DNA of 64,000 bases from Burkholderia sp. WP9. Lineage in GTDB: Bacteria; Pseudomonadota; Gammaproteobacteria; Burkholderiales; Burkholderiaceae. Location of the stretch: assembly GCF_900104795.1 (NCBI RefSeq), contig NZ_FNTG01000002.1:62001-126000 (forward strand). Direction: 5' to 3'. Positions 15,919-25,019 of the stretch are shown piece after piece (position 1 is the first letter of the stretch; each line of letters starts with the position of its first letter). The position numbers and the translations under genes were made by a program. The notes under the pieces were generated by a model that saw nothing but the letters and a program-made list of their open reading frames with translations, did no database searches and was not told the origin of the DNA.

Positions 15919-16344
15919 GCCCCTGAAAAGCTATTCGTGACATCCTTGTTTCGGCTGTCGGCAGTCGCCCTGATACTGGGCGCGCTCCTGGTGATCAAGC
16001 GTCTGGCGCGAAGAGCGTTTCGTGTTGGCCTTGGGCGTAATGATGTGACCTTCACAGGCACGTCCTCACATCGAGCATTGATTTCGCTGACATGCCCGCA
16101 ACGGCCGCTAGTCATTCTTCACATTAAGCTCGCTGGCGTGGCGAGAGATACCTTTCGTCCATAGGTAATCGGAGTTTTCGCTCGAAGCGGCCCGGCTTGT
16201 TGCGGGGAGGGATATCTCCGTTCGACCACCATCAATCGTCAACGGCGCTGAATCCATCTGCGTAGCGGCATTCTGAATGACTGTTCCGGAAATGTTTTAC
16301 GTGTCGATCGATGAGCCGCGGACAAAATGCTTTCTCTGAATTAA
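15919..16344. other. Low-GC interval, possible decayed sequence
   Basis: About 430 bp of lower GC than the rest of the window, with short overlapping frames on both strands. I see no intact gene, repeat or RNA. It may be residue of transferred DNA; this is inference from composition only. Confidence 0.35.
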
Positions 16345-17133
16345 ATGCGTGTACAGATTGCATCGGACCTCCATCTGGACGTCCTCGAAAACAGAGGCTT
16401 CGATGACTTACCGCTTCAAGTCGCAACCGACGCGGATGTTCTTGTCCTTGCTGGCGATGTTCATTGTGGCACGCACGCTGTCGACTACTTTGAGCACTGG
16501 CCGGTGCCGGTTGTCTATGTTTCGGGGAATCATGAAGCATTTGGATTACCTTATGCTTCGGTCGTAGAGGCGCTTCGAGTCAGGTCGGCTGGCACACAGG
16601 TCAGATATCTTGAGCGTCAATCTGTCGTTATCGGCGGCGTACGGTTTCTCGGAGCCTGCCTGTGGACCGACTACGAGCTCTACAGCACGCGTGATTCGAG
16701 TATGGATTACGCACGCGCCCACATGTCGGACCATTCGGCGATCTGGCTTACTGATACCGAACGCTTCAGCCCGGAACACGCTTTTATCGAACACAAAGGC
16801 GCGGTCGACTGGCTGACGCGCCAATTGAGCATCCCGTTTCCAGGAAAGACAGTCGTGGTGACTCATCACGGCGTTTCACCCGATTCGATTCACCCGCGCT
16901 TTCTGGATCACCCAATCAATCCTGGCTTTCTCAGCGATCTACGCAACCTGCTTGGCCAGGCGAATTTATGGATTCACGGCCACGTGCACGATTCGTTTGA
17001 TTACCACCACGGTGCGTCGCGAGTCGTTGCGAATCCGCGTGGATATCCGGCCAACCTCGGCAACGCCAGGTCATACAGTGACCTTACGTGGGAAAATCCG
17101 GCGTTTTGCTCGACCAAGGTGGTGGAATTATGA
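16345..17133 (+). CDS. Calcineurin-like metallophosphoesterase
   Basis: Cytosolic dinuclear-metal phosphoesterase of 262 residues. All family motifs are visible: DLH with Asp8 and His10, GDVH at 37-40, GNHE at 61-64, THHG in the second half and GHVH near residue 216. The natural substrate cannot be predicted; this branch often has a phosphodiesterase or nucleotidase label without proof. No strong ribosome site precedes the ATG at 16345. Its stop overlaps a 41-codon frame by four bases (ATGA). Confidence 0.88.
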   Translation: MRVQIASDLHLDVLENRGFDDLPLQVATDADVLVLAGDVHCGTHAVDYFEHWPVPVVYVSGNHEAFGLPYASVVEALRVRSAGTQVRYLERQSVVIGGVRFLGACLWTDYELYSTRDSSMDYARAHMSDHSAIWLTDTERFSPEHAFIEHKGAVDWLTRQLSIPFPGKTVVVTHHGVSPDSIHPRFLDHPINPGFLSDLRNLLGQANLWIHGHVHDSFDYHHGASRVVANPRGYPANLGNARSYSDLTWENPAFCSTKVVEL

Positions 17134-17255
17134 TTCACCGCGACTGCGGCAGCGGCGCCGGCTTGGCAGCAACCGCCTTCGCTTATCGATATGACGACGG
17201 TACAGGGCATCTGATCATGGAACCGACTGAGTCCCGACTTGCCAACCGCCTTTAA
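17130..17255 (+). CDS. Possible 41-residue protein coupled to the metallophosphoesterase
   Basis: ATG at 17130 overlaps the stop of the preceding gene (ATGA), the usual arrangement for coupled translation. The frame runs 41 codons to TAA at 17253-17255. It encodes a small polar peptide with TAFAYRYDDGTGHLIMEP. No family is recognised, and the frame could be chance. Confidence 0.35.
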   Translation: MIHRDCGSGAGLAATAFAYRYDDGTGHLIMEPTESRLANRL

Positions 17256-17392
17256 AGGCAGCACTTTCTCGCCATCTGGAGTGGTTCGAAGGCGGTTGAT
17301 GTCACGTCCAAAGGATGACCCTCCAAGGTGACGCGCTTCGCACTATTTTCGCGAGCGTTCAGTCGCGCATCGTGCGCGTAGCCACCGCCAGA

Positions 17393-17704
17393 TCAATCGT
17401 CATCGTCGCCGCGGTGATGATGCTCCCATCCGCGGTGGCGGCCGTGATCATGCCACCTGCGTTCGTCGCCGTAACCCCCTTCATAGCGGTATCCATAGCC
17501 ATAGACTGGTGCCGGCGCGTAGACCACTGGCGGCGGTGCTTCATAGACCACTGGCGGCGGAGCCTCATAGACGACCGGGGGAGGTGCGGCATAGACGGGA
17601 CCCGGCACACCGAGAAACACGCCGATATCCGCATGTGCGAGAGCCGCGCTGGATGCGCACGCGGCGCAGAGTCCCGCCGCCAGAAAAAGGGTAACGCGTT
17701 TCAT
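17393..17704 (-). CDS. Exported proline/tyrosine-rich repeat protein
   Basis: A 103-residue exported protein. A signal peptide covers residues 1-23 (MKRVTLFLAAGLCAACASSA). Then comes a short Gly/Pro link and three tandem copies of a PPPVVYEA-type unit (about residues 38-62). The tail is Tyr/Gly- and then His/Asp-rich (HHHRGDDDD). Start 17704 chosen for the AGGAG site and signal peptide. Proteins of this kind are common in Burkholderia envelopes; their function is unknown. A lipoprotein is unlikely because no lipobox is clear. Confidence 0.75.
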   Translation of the reverse strand: MKRVTLFLAAGLCAACASSAALAHADIGVFLGVPGPVYAAPPPVVYEAPPPVVYEAPPPVVYAPAPVYGYGYRYEGGYGDERRWHDHGRHRGWEHHHRGDDDD

Positions 17705-17854
17705 GGAGATCTCCTGTATCGCCGGCTTCTGGCGAATACCAGGCAATGGCGAACAACGCGGATTTTAGAGAGGCGCGCGGACGCAGGTGCGTCCGAATTG
17801 TCAGTTCTGTAACCGGCAGTAACCCGCTGCGAAAACTGCCGGTTACAACCATGA

Positions 17855-18550
17855 TTACGACACGCTTAGCGAGTCTCCGGAAACATGGACGCGCTCACCC
17901 ACCTGGACCGAAGGCTGCGTCGAGTAATTGAAATTCCGGTAGCTGCCGTCCTGCATTCTCACCTGCACCTGGTAGTTCGTCGCCTTGCGCACCGCATGCT
18001 CGATGCCGTTGCCCGCCAATCCGCCGCCAACCGCTCCTGCAATCGTTGCCAGCACGCGACCGCGCCCTCCTCCAACCTGGTTTCCCAACAGACCGCCGGC
18101 GACAGCTCCGCCTACGGCTCCAAGACCCGTCGTTGATTCGGGTTCCTGAACTGTGTTAATGGCCACGACTTCGCCGGCATTCGGGTCGACGGCGACCGGC
18201 CTCGCTGCGGGCTGTGCCGAGTTTTGATAGGCGTCGTTGTTCCCATATCTCGGAGCCTGCTCGAGCGCCGCGCTACGATGATGATGGACGCCTGGTTGCG
18301 TTGACGTCTGCTCATGCGTGACGCGCTGCTCCGCGACCGGTTGCGGCGACGTCGCCGGGGCGCTGGCGATTTGCGCGGCCACAGGTGCTGCCGCCGTCGA
18401 AGGCGCGGTCGTGGCGCGTGACGTCGGCAGAATGCCGGTCATCGCAGCGATGCCTGTGGCACTGGCCAGGATGACGGCCACAGCCGCACCGGCAACCAGG
18501 GGGTGAATACGACTGCGTTGCGGCGGATTGGAAGTCAGATTGGTGTTCAT
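17855..18550 (-). CDS. Glycine-zipper 2TM-domain envelope protein
   Basis: A 231-residue membrane-associated protein. One N-terminal membrane segment lies at about residues 17-40, followed by an Ala/Pro/Thr-rich linker. Residues about 142-185 form a glycine-zipper domain (GAVGGAVAGGLLGNQVGGGRG and AGAVGGGLAGNGIEHA). The C-terminal domain (YQVQVRMQDGSYRNF) is the usual partner of this zipper in the 17-kDa surface antigen/SlyB group. It probably helps organise the envelope. It is a single-gene unit transcribed toward the small repeat protein. Confidence 0.85.
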   Translation of the reverse strand: MNTNLTSNPPQRSRIHPLVAGAAVAVILASATGIAAMTGILPTSRATTAPSTAAAPVAAQIASAPATSPQPVAEQRVTHEQTSTQPGVHHHRSAALEQAPRYGNNDAYQNSAQPAARPVAVDPNAGEVVAINTVQEPESTTGLGAVGGAVAGGLLGNQVGGGRGRVLATIAGAVGGGLAGNGIEHAVRKATNYQVQVRMQDGSYRNFNYSTQPSVQVGERVHVSGDSLSVS

Positions 18551-18735
18551 AGTGCGCTCCGTTGACGTATGTCAGCAAGAACGCGGGAGCCGGCAAATTG
18601 GTGGACGCAACGCCGGCAAGATTTGTAAGCACTTGTAGCATTTCGCGTCGACTGGTCGGCTCGGGGTTTCATCGAAAAACCGACGCTGTAGCGACCAGCG
18701 CCTCAGGCTATGGCACCAAACTTGACTACCATTGT

Positions 18736-20019
18736 TCAGGCAGCCGCTTGTGCAGGTTGTACTTCAACCGTGACATGCGAGAGGCCCTTGAAACGCTTGA
18801 GGACCGCGTGATAGAAGCGCGAATCGCGATGCAGTTCATTGGTCGCAACGGACACCACAGCGCTCATATGGCCGGGGCCGAGTCGCCACACGTGCAGGTC
18901 AATGACCTTGTCACCCGAGTCTTCGATCACCTGGCGGACGTTGTCCGCCATCCGTCGGTCGGGGTTGATGTCGAGCAGAATCGCGCCTGTGTCACGCATC
19001 AGTCCGTAGGACCAGTTCGCAATCACCAGTGCTCCAATGACACCGGCGAGCGGGTCCATCCAAAGCCATCCGAATGCGCGCGCCAGCAGGAGGCCGACAA
19101 TGGCCAGCACCGAGACCGCTGCATCTGCTATCACGTGGATGTAGGCAGACCGCATGTTGTGGTCCCGAATGGCCGCATGATCCACCTCGTCGTGATGCAC
19201 ATGTTCTTCGAATTCGACCTCGTACTCGCCGCCCGCCATCCGCACCACAGCTTTAAATGCGTGCGGCTCCGGAATGGGGTCTTTCGACTCCAGATACCCA
19301 CCCCGCTCTACTAAATCAAACACCTGTCGCGATCCGTCAGGTCGTACGGTTGTAATGGTTCCCCCGGCCGCTTCCAACTGCGAACCCGCAGTGGCAGGCG
19401 CAACCCGAAAGACTGGAGGCACACCGTCTTCGAAGATAGACACGTCAAACACGCCGGACGCGGTGAAGACCTTCTGTGCGTCGTCTTCGTGCGCATGGTC
19501 GTCGTGGCCATGCTCATGACCGTGCCCGTGGCTGTGAGCATGGCTATGACCGTGATGGTCGCCGCCAAGAAGCCAGACACTCGCGAGGTTGACCAGCAGG
19601 CCGACGACCGCGATAGGAATAGCCTCACCGAAATGGATGGGCACCGGCGAAAGGAAGCGTGACACTGCCTCGTAGCCAATCAGCAAGGCAATCATTGCCA
19701 GCACGATGGCACTAGTAAATCCCGCCAGGTCGCCCAACTTGCCGGTACCGAATACGAAGCGGGAATCCGTGGCATGTTTGCGCGCGTACGTATAAGCCAG
19801 TGCGGCAATCAGCATCGCACCCGCGTGCGTCGACATGTGGAGGCCATCGGCGACGAGCGCAAGCGACCCGAACAAACTGCCACCGACGATTTCCGCGACC
19901 ATCATGGCCGAGCACAGCGCAATCACCGCCCAGGTCCTGCGTTCGTTCTGCTCATGGGCTGAACCCAGAAAGATGTGGTCATGCCCCGCACCGAACGCGG
20001 CATCGTTGAAATCACTCAT
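18736..20019 (-). CDS. dmeF: DmeF-like cation diffusion facilitator (Co/Ni efflux)
   Basis: Inner-membrane metal exporter of 427 residues. CDF signature residues are in ADGLHMSTHAGAML and in HVIADAAVSVLA. Between membrane segments 4 and 5 is a very His-rich loop (GGDHHGHSHAHSHGHGHEH) followed by an extra soluble insert of about 100 residues (FTASGVFDVSIFEDG onward). That insert is typical of DmeF and absent from FieF. Cobalt and nickel are the known substrates of the family. It starts 8 bp after the RcnR/CsoR-type repressor gene, so the two form a dmeRF operon. Confidence 0.88.
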   Translation of the reverse strand: MSDFNDAAFGAGHDHIFLGSAHEQNERRTWAVIALCSAMMVAEIVGGSLFGSLALVADGLHMSTHAGAMLIAALAYTYARKHATDSRFVFGTGKLGDLAGFTSAIVLAMIALLIGYEAVSRFLSPVPIHFGEAIPIAVVGLLVNLASVWLLGGDHHGHSHAHSHGHGHEHGHDDHAHEDDAQKVFTASGVFDVSIFEDGVPPVFRVAPATAGSQLEAAGGTITTVRPDGSRQVFDLVERGGYLESKDPIPEPHAFKAVVRMAGGEYEVEFEEHVHHDEVDHAAIRDHNMRSAYIHVIADAAVSVLAIVGLLLARAFGWLWMDPLAGVIGALVIANWSYGLMRDTGAILLDINPDRRMADNVRQVIEDSGDKVIDLHVWRLGPGHMSAVVSVATNELHRDSRFYHAVLKRFKGLSHVTVEVQPAQAAA

Positions 20020-20027
20020 TTTTGACT

Positions 20028-20303
20028 TTACTTGAAATAGCTGTGAACAACTTCGATGAGCTGTTCGGTCGCGCTGACATCAGGCTCATCCGCGCTTTCT
20101 GCATCGACGAGATGATTGCGGATATGGTCCTCCAGTACGACGGCAAGCAGGCCATTCATCGCTCCGCGGCAACTCGTAATTCGCTGCAGAACATCGGAGC
20201 AGCCATGCTCTTCCTCGAGTGCCCGCTCAATGGCTTCAACCTGCCCCTTGATACGGCGAACCCGGTTAAGAAGTTTCTGTTTTTCATGGACCGTATGACT
20301 CAC
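20028..20303 (-). CDS. dmeR: RcnR/CsoR-family metal-responsive repressor (DmeR-like)
   Basis: Four-helix repressor of 91 residues. The N-terminal His3 and the segment RVRRIKGQVEAIERAL, then CSDVLQRITSCRGAMNGL, are the RcnR/CsoR fingerprint, with Cys residues in helix 2. The start codon is GTG at 20303, chosen because GGGGAG lies 5 bases upstream. It probably represses itself and dmeF until Co(II) or Ni(II) binds. A G-tract element of the kind bound by this family lies 51 bp upstream. Confidence 0.88.
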   Translation of the reverse strand: MSHTVHEKQKLLNRVRRIKGQVEAIERALEEEHGCSDVLQRITSCRGAMNGLLAVVLEDHIRNHLVDAESADEPDVSATEQLIEVVHSYFK

Positions 20304-20353
20304 CGCGGCTCCCCAGACACCCGTTCAGGGCGAAAAATAGACTTGAGTTTAAC

Positions 20354-20370
20354 ATAGGGGGTGGGGGTAT
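20354..20370 (-). promoter_or_regulatory. G/C-tract operator candidate for the DmeR-like repressor
   Basis: ATA-GGGGG-T-GGGGG-TAT: two G5 tracts bordered by inverted ATA/TAT. RcnR/CsoR/DmeR proteins recognise G-tracts with AT-rich inverted flanks. It lies 51-67 bp upstream of the repressor start. Confidence 0.6.
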
Positions 20371-20528
20371 CTGTCGGTTTCATCAAACCAGCCTTGCGAA
20401 TTTCGCCTAATACCGCCTTGCTCGTATTCGAAGGCCGATTTCTGCGACCTCGCAACCTTTGCCCACAACCGTGGTCCGAGTGAAGCACGTCTCGCTGACA
20501 ATTCAGCTGCTCAACATTGGAGGTTGTG

Positions 20529-21206
20529 ATGAAAATCCTGATGGTTTTGACGTCCCACGATCAACTTGGTAACACAGAAAAGAAGACCGGATTCTGGCTC
20601 GAAGAATTTGCCTCACCCTTTTATGTATTCAAGGACGCGGGAGCAGAAATTACGCTAGCGTCGGTCAAGGGAGGCCAACCGCCTCTTGATCCAAAAAGTG
20701 ACGAACCAGACGCGCAAACCGAGTCAACGAAACGCTTTCGCGCTGACAAGGAGGCGCAGGCACTGCTCGCTCATACGCATCCGCTGTCGGAGGCTGATGA
20801 AGCGGAATACGACGCGGTCTTCTATCCCGGCGGCCACGGCCCGCTGTGGGATCTTGCCGAGGACTCGAAATCGATATCGTTGATTGAAGCATTTCAAACA
20901 GCGGGAAAACCGGTTGCGTTTGTCTGCCATGCGCCTGGCGTCCTTCGGCACGTGAAGGGCACCGACGGAAAGCCGCTCGTGAACGGGAAAAAGGTCACCG
21001 GCTTTTCCAATTCAGAGGAGGCTGCAGTCGGGCTTGTCGACGTGGTTCCGTTTCTTGTCGAGTCGGAACTGCAAAAGCTTGGCGCGCATTACAGTAAAGG
21101 ACCGGATTGGGCGAGCCACGTGGTGGTCGACGGACAGTTGGTGACGGGGCAGAACCCTGGCTCGTCGGAGGCGAGTGCAAAGGCAGTCATAAAGATGCTG
21201 GGCTGA
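20529..21206 (+). CDS. DJ-1/PfpI-family protein (Hsp31/type 1 glutamine amidotransferase-like)
   Basis: Cytosolic protein of 225 residues with the DJ-1/PfpI fold. The nucleophile elbow AFVCHAPG places Cys133 and His134 as in Hsp31-type glyoxalase III/chaperone members. The upstream YPGGHGPLWDL block is typical of the same subgroup. GGAGG precedes the ATG at 20529; a longer frame to 20517 is less likely. It may detoxify methylglyoxal or act as a stress chaperone. It is monocistronic and ends at a hairpin. Confidence 0.88.
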   Translation: MKILMVLTSHDQLGNTEKKTGFWLEEFASPFYVFKDAGAEITLASVKGGQPPLDPKSDEPDAQTESTKRFRADKEAQALLAHTHPLSEADEAEYDAVFYPGGHGPLWDLAEDSKSISLIEAFQTAGKPVAFVCHAPGVLRHVKGTDGKPLVNGKKVTGFSNSEEAAVGLVDVVPFLVESELQKLGAHYSKGPDWASHVVVDGQLVTGQNPGSSEASAKAVIKMLG

Positions 21207-21220
21207 AATGCGGCGCAGTA

Positions 21221-21248
21221 GTCGACACCCGAGCAGTGCGGTGTCGAC
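21221..21248. terminator. Hairpin between convergent genes
   Basis: GTCGACACC (21221-21229) and GGTGTCGAC (21240-21248) form a perfect 9-bp stem with a 10-base loop. It lies 15 bp after the DJ-1-family stop and before the converging hydrolase. No T tract follows. Confidence 0.5.
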
Positions 21249-21371
21249 TCTGTGGTCTCGCAGGAGGGCGGGTGACTTTCCTCGCGGATTCGGCCAGTTA
21301 AACCGCTGCGCGTGTGCGGCACAACAGGCCTCATCAACGCGAAGACCCAGCCCTTGCGTTCAGGCTTCGCT

Positions 21372-22178
21372 TCATGCGGCCTTAAGCCATTGCAGAACCC
21401 GCCCCCAGTCCTGCGGCGTCATGGCGCCGAACCAGTCGTCGTGATCGGCGTTGGGCAACAGCATGAGCCGGGCATGATCGTGCTCGATCGCGAAACGTCG
21501 TGCATGCGCGACCGGAATCAACTCGTCTCGCTGCGCCCCGATGATGACCAGCGGCCCCTCGTAACGCGATACGGCGGCGATCGAATCAAAGCGGTCGTGC
21601 AGCAGCCACCGCACCGGGAAAGCCGGATACTTTTCAGCGGCCACATTCGCAAGCGAGTCCCACGGCGTAATAAGCACGACGCCCGCGATCGCCGACTCGT
21701 TGCCCTTGACAACTTGCGATGCCATGCCCGCGCCGAGCGACTCGCCCACTAGATAGACTGGACCGCGCCATTGCGAGAGCACGGATGCCAAAGCTTCACG
21801 GGAAGCAACCGTCGCCGCTTGCATGGTGCGCTCACCTCCCCGCTTGCCGTGCCCTGGATACTCGGCAATGACGACCCGAAACCCGGCGCGTACGAATACA
21901 TTAGCGAGCGGCAGCTTGGTCTCCGCCGACTCCTCGTTGCCGTGATAGACGATGAACGTACCGCGCGGTACGTGCTCCGTCGGCGTGACGACGTAACCCG
22001 CGTACGCGCCTTGCGCTTTCCACGCGTCAATGTGGTTACCCGCGTTCACGACCGTGCGCAGATCCGCCGCGTCCGGGGTGGATGGAAGCAGCATGCGGTC
22101 CTGCATCAGATACAGCGTCAGCGCCGCGCCCAGATAGGCGGCGACAGCGATCCATAGGGCATAGGTAAGCACGCGCAT
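21372..22178 (-). CDS. Membrane-anchored alpha/beta hydrolase
   Basis: Serine hydrolase of 268 residues with one N-terminal membrane anchor (about residues 5-25). The oxyanion region is IVYHGNEES, the nucleophile is Ser147 in GESLGAG, and Asp and His follow in AQRDELIP and NADHDDWF. The layout matches bacterial BEM46/YfhR-type hydrolases. The substrate is unknown. It is transcribed alone and divergently from the DUF4118 gene. Confidence 0.85.
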   Translation of the reverse strand: MRVLTYALWIAVAAYLGAALTLYLMQDRMLLPSTPDAADLRTVVNAGNHIDAWKAQGAYAGYVVTPTEHVPRGTFIVYHGNEESAETKLPLANVFVRAGFRVVIAEYPGHGKRGGERTMQAATVASREALASVLSQWRGPVYLVGESLGAGMASQVVKGNESAIAGVVLITPWDSLANVAAEKYPAFPVRWLLHDRFDSIAAVSRYEGPLVIIGAQRDELIPVAHARRFAIEHDHARLMLLPNADHDDWFGAMTPQDWGRVLQWLKAA

Positions 22179-22361
22179 GCTTTGTCTCGTGCGAAGCGGC
22201 TTTACTAGTTTCGGGGCCGATATAAGGACAAACGCCGGATCGATGCGCTAATTCCCATTGGTCAGTTTGCTGCCATTGCATTCGGGAAAACACGGCCCAG
22301 TCCAAACTTTGCCTGATATCGCCGGATATGTCACAAAAGTGTCTGGCACAATCACTGTTTC

Positions 22362-23192
22362 ATGGGTCAATGTCACCTCGCCGTATATAACAAAATGAAA
22401 GTCAAAAACTCTCGCCGCTGGGCGCCGCGAGGCCGCAGACGGTGGATTATTGCAGCTACGGCACTTTTTACCGCCGCTGCCATCCGATCAGTACTGCACC
22501 CGCTGCTTGGTCCGATCATGCCGGGCACCGCCTTTCTCATCGCCGCCGTGCTCGTGGAATACTATTGTGGTCTCGCGCCCGCATTCAGCGTGATGCTGGC
22601 GGGACTCTGTCTCGCGGATTACCTGTTTGTCCCGCCGTATGGACGCCTGGACGTCATCGACGCGTCGGATATCCGCCTGCTGGTCTCGTATCCGCTGATC
22701 ACGATTGTTGTCATCACGCTGGTCGAGCGTTTGAAACGCGCGCAGTATCGCGCCGAACTTCTGGCGTCTGTCGCGCAGTCGCGCTATGAAATGCTGCTGC
22801 GCGGCGATAACGAACGCCTGCTGGCGCGTCGCGCCACGGATGAAATGCATCGCATGCTGCATCACATCGCCCAGCACAACCGATCACTTATTCTCATCAA
22901 GGCAGTCGATCCGGCAACGAGCGCGCCGCCTAGCAGTTTTGTTGCGGCGGCGGCGACTTCCACGGCCGACGGCGTCATCGACGACGAATCGTTTCGAACG
23001 GGCATCGCCTACGGCACCCGGCATTCGGAAGTGCATCGGGATGATCTCGCGCGTGTGAACGACCGCCTGATGCCGGGCCATCACCGCATGCGTTTTCTAT
23101 CGAGAGGACACGGTTGGCGCGCGGTCGAATGTATGTGCGAACGCTTCATTACGCCGTCCGGCGAGTTTCTGATCCTTCGGGCGGAAGACTGA
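22362..23192 (+). CDS. DUF4118 (KdpD-like membrane domain) protein
   Basis: A 276-residue protein. Four closely packed membrane segments at about residues 28-120 form a DUF4118 domain, the membrane part of KdpD-type sensors (LVEYYCGLAPAFSVMLAGLCLADYLFVPP). A coiled stretch and a C-terminal soluble part of about 150 residues follow; no kinase domain is present. It could be a sensory or accessory protein. The start is uncertain: ATGs at 22362 and 22395 both lack a good ribosome site. It ends two bases before the next gene. Confidence 0.75.
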   Translation: MGQCHLAVYNKMKVKNSRRWAPRGRRRWIIAATALFTAAAIRSVLHPLLGPIMPGTAFLIAAVLVEYYCGLAPAFSVMLAGLCLADYLFVPPYGRLDVIDASDIRLLVSYPLITIVVITLVERLKRAQYRAELLASVAQSRYEMLLRGDNERLLARRATDEMHRMLHHIAQHNRSLILIKAVDPATSAPPSSFVAAAATSTADGVIDDESFRTGIAYGTRHSEVHRDDLARVNDRLMPGHHRMRFLSRGHGWRAVECMCERFITPSGEFLILRAED

Positions 23193-23194
23193 CC

Positions 23195-24076
23195 ATGAAG
23201 CCCTCTCCATTTCCCTCCGCTCAGGGCAACGATCACGCTGTCCTGCTTTTACACGGCCTGTCGAGTTCTCCCGCGGAATTGCGCTTCCTTGCGCGCGCGC
23301 TTGCCGAAGAAGGCTTCGTGACTCACACGCCGGAGCTTCATGGCTACAGTGCCGGCACGGGACATGCGCCGATGGAACAGTGGATCAGCGCTGCCGTCGC
23401 CGAATTCGACGCGCTTGCCGCGCAATACCGGCACGTTTCGGTATGCGGACTTTCCATGGGCGCGACGCTGGCCGCCGCCGTCACTCAACAGCGCCCGATC
23501 GCGCGCGCGTTGCTGCTGTTGTCGATCACACTCAGTTACGACGGCTGGGCGATTCCCTGGTATCGATTTCTACTCGACTACGTCTACTACACGCCGTTGC
23601 GCTCGCGCTATCGCTATCGCGAGCACGAACCCTACGGTCTGCGCAACGAGGCGTTACGCTCGAAAATTGCGCGCGTGATGCAAAGAGGTGAAATCAGCGA
23701 AGTGGGACCCGCATCCATTGCGATGCCCGCGCTTCACGAAGCGAGCCGGCTTGCGAACTGGGTACGCGAGAAGCTGAAGAGCATCAGCACCGACTGCCTC
23801 ATCATTCATGCGATCGACGACGAGACGTCCAGTCCACACAATGCACAGTATGTCGTGGCGAACGTCGGCGCGTCGTTTCTTCGCACCATCTGGCTCGACG
23901 ACTCGTACCATATGATCACCTCTGACAACGAGCGCGAGGTAGTCGCGCGGGAATGCGCGCTATTCATGCGCGAAAGCGCCGCAACGTCGGCGTCCTGCAA
24001 CAATCCGACGCCTGTCGTATCACGGGCGCTCGCTCGACGCCTGAGACAGTTGGCCGCCGTGGCGAGGAAAGCATGA
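23195..24076 (+). CDS. Alpha/beta hydrolase (carboxylesterase-like)
   Basis: Soluble serine hydrolase of 293 residues. LLLHGLSSSPAE marks the oxyanion hole, Ser87 lies in CGLSMGA, and the acid and base are in HAIDDETSS and DSYHMITS. The layout resembles monoacylglycerol lipase or carboxylesterase Est30-type enzymes. The start at 23195, two bases after the previous stop, gives a family-typical N terminus; the longer frame overlaps the DUF4118 gene. Its stop overlaps the MipA-family start (ATGA), so three genes form one operon. Confidence 0.85.
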   Translation: MKPSPFPSAQGNDHAVLLLHGLSSSPAELRFLARALAEEGFVTHTPELHGYSAGTGHAPMEQWISAAVAEFDALAAQYRHVSVCGLSMGATLAAAVTQQRPIARALLLLSITLSYDGWAIPWYRFLLDYVYYTPLRSRYRYREHEPYGLRNEALRSKIARVMQRGEISEVGPASIAMPALHEASRLANWVREKLKSISTDCLIIHAIDDETSSPHNAQYVVANVGASFLRTIWLDDSYHMITSDNEREVVARECALFMRESAATSASCNNPTPVVSRALARRLRQLAAVARKA

Positions 24077-24864
24077 AGCTCCATATCGCATCTTTCCGAC
24101 GCCGCTGCCTGGCGCTCGCAGCGGTAAGCGCGTGTTGTACGACGGGCATCGCGCACGCCGATGAACCGCAGGCGGACAGCGACTGGAAAATCTCGGTCGG
24201 GCCGGGCATGTACGTGTTCCCGAAGTTCCCCGGCTCCTCACAGTTGCAAGTGCTTCCCTTCCCCGTGCAGGACATTTCATGGAAGGACCGCTTTTTCTCG
24301 CAGGGTCCGGATGTGCTCGGCGTCAACGTGATGCACGCGGAGAACTATCACCTCGGCATGTCGGTGAGTTTCGACTTCCAGTCGAGATCATCGTCCGACG
24401 ATGCGCGGCTCAAAGGCTTGCCCGACGTGCACTATGGACCGAAGCTGCGGATCTTCGGCGATTACACGTGGTGGGCGTTCACCGGCGCGGTGGCGGCCTA
24501 CCAGGACATCGCGGGAACGGGGCAAGGTCTGACGGCGATGGCCGATCTGTTCGTATCGGCGCCGATCGGCAACTGGCTCATTTCAATGGGCCCGGGCCTC
24601 ACGTGGGCCAACGCGACCTATACCCAAACGATGTTTGGCGTCACGCAGCAGGAAAGCGCGGCATCGGGATTACCGCACTACGATACCGGTTCCGGTTTGC
24701 GCGATGCTCACTTCAACGTGAATGCCACGTACAAGATCAGTCCGCACTGGTCGGCGAACGTTGCTGCCGTTGTGGGACGCCTCGAGCGTTACGCCGCCGG
24801 CAGTCCGATCACCGAGCGCCGGCTCGACCTCAACGGGATGGCGTCGGTCCTTTACCGCTTCTAG
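24073..24864 (+). CDS. MipA/OmpV-family outer-membrane protein
   Basis: Predicted outer-membrane beta barrel of 263 residues. A signal peptide covers about residues 1-29. The mature protein has alternating hydrophobic/polar strands (KISVGPGMYVFPKFPGS, YGPKLRIFGDYTWW) and ends in Phe (SVLYRF), as barrel proteins do. MipA members scaffold murein enzymes; OmpV members are porin-like. The two cannot be told apart here. It overlaps the upstream hydrolase gene by four bases. Confidence 0.85.
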   Translation: MKLHIASFRRRCLALAAVSACCTTGIAHADEPQADSDWKISVGPGMYVFPKFPGSSQLQVLPFPVQDISWKDRFFSQGPDVLGVNVMHAENYHLGMSVSFDFQSRSSSDDARLKGLPDVHYGPKLRIFGDYTWWAFTGAVAAYQDIAGTGQGLTAMADLFVSAPIGNWLISMGPGLTWANATYTQTMFGVTQQESAASGLPHYDTGSGLRDAHFNVNATYKISPHWSANVAAVVGRLERYAAGSPITERRLDLNGMASVLYRF

Positions 24865-25019
24865 CAGCGAAACTCATTCGCGCAGTCTCACTGGACGGAA
24901 TGAACAATGGCGCTCAAAGAAGCCGGACGGGCCGGCTATCTGTGCATTCGGAATGAGTTGCCTTCACTACGTCCTGATGGAACTGCATGGTTTTCCATGC
25001 CATCCGATAGCGCGCATGA

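Noticed and set aside
17512..17600. Short tandem repeats as a possible CRISPR or minisatellite
   Set aside because: They encode the PPPVVYEA-type protein repeat of the exported protein, with no spacers.
18562..18575. Fourth FNR/CRP-like dyad TTGAC-GTAT-GTCAG
   Set aside because: One mismatch, and it lies only 12 bases before the start of the glycine-zipper gene, an unlikely place for activation. Treated as chance.
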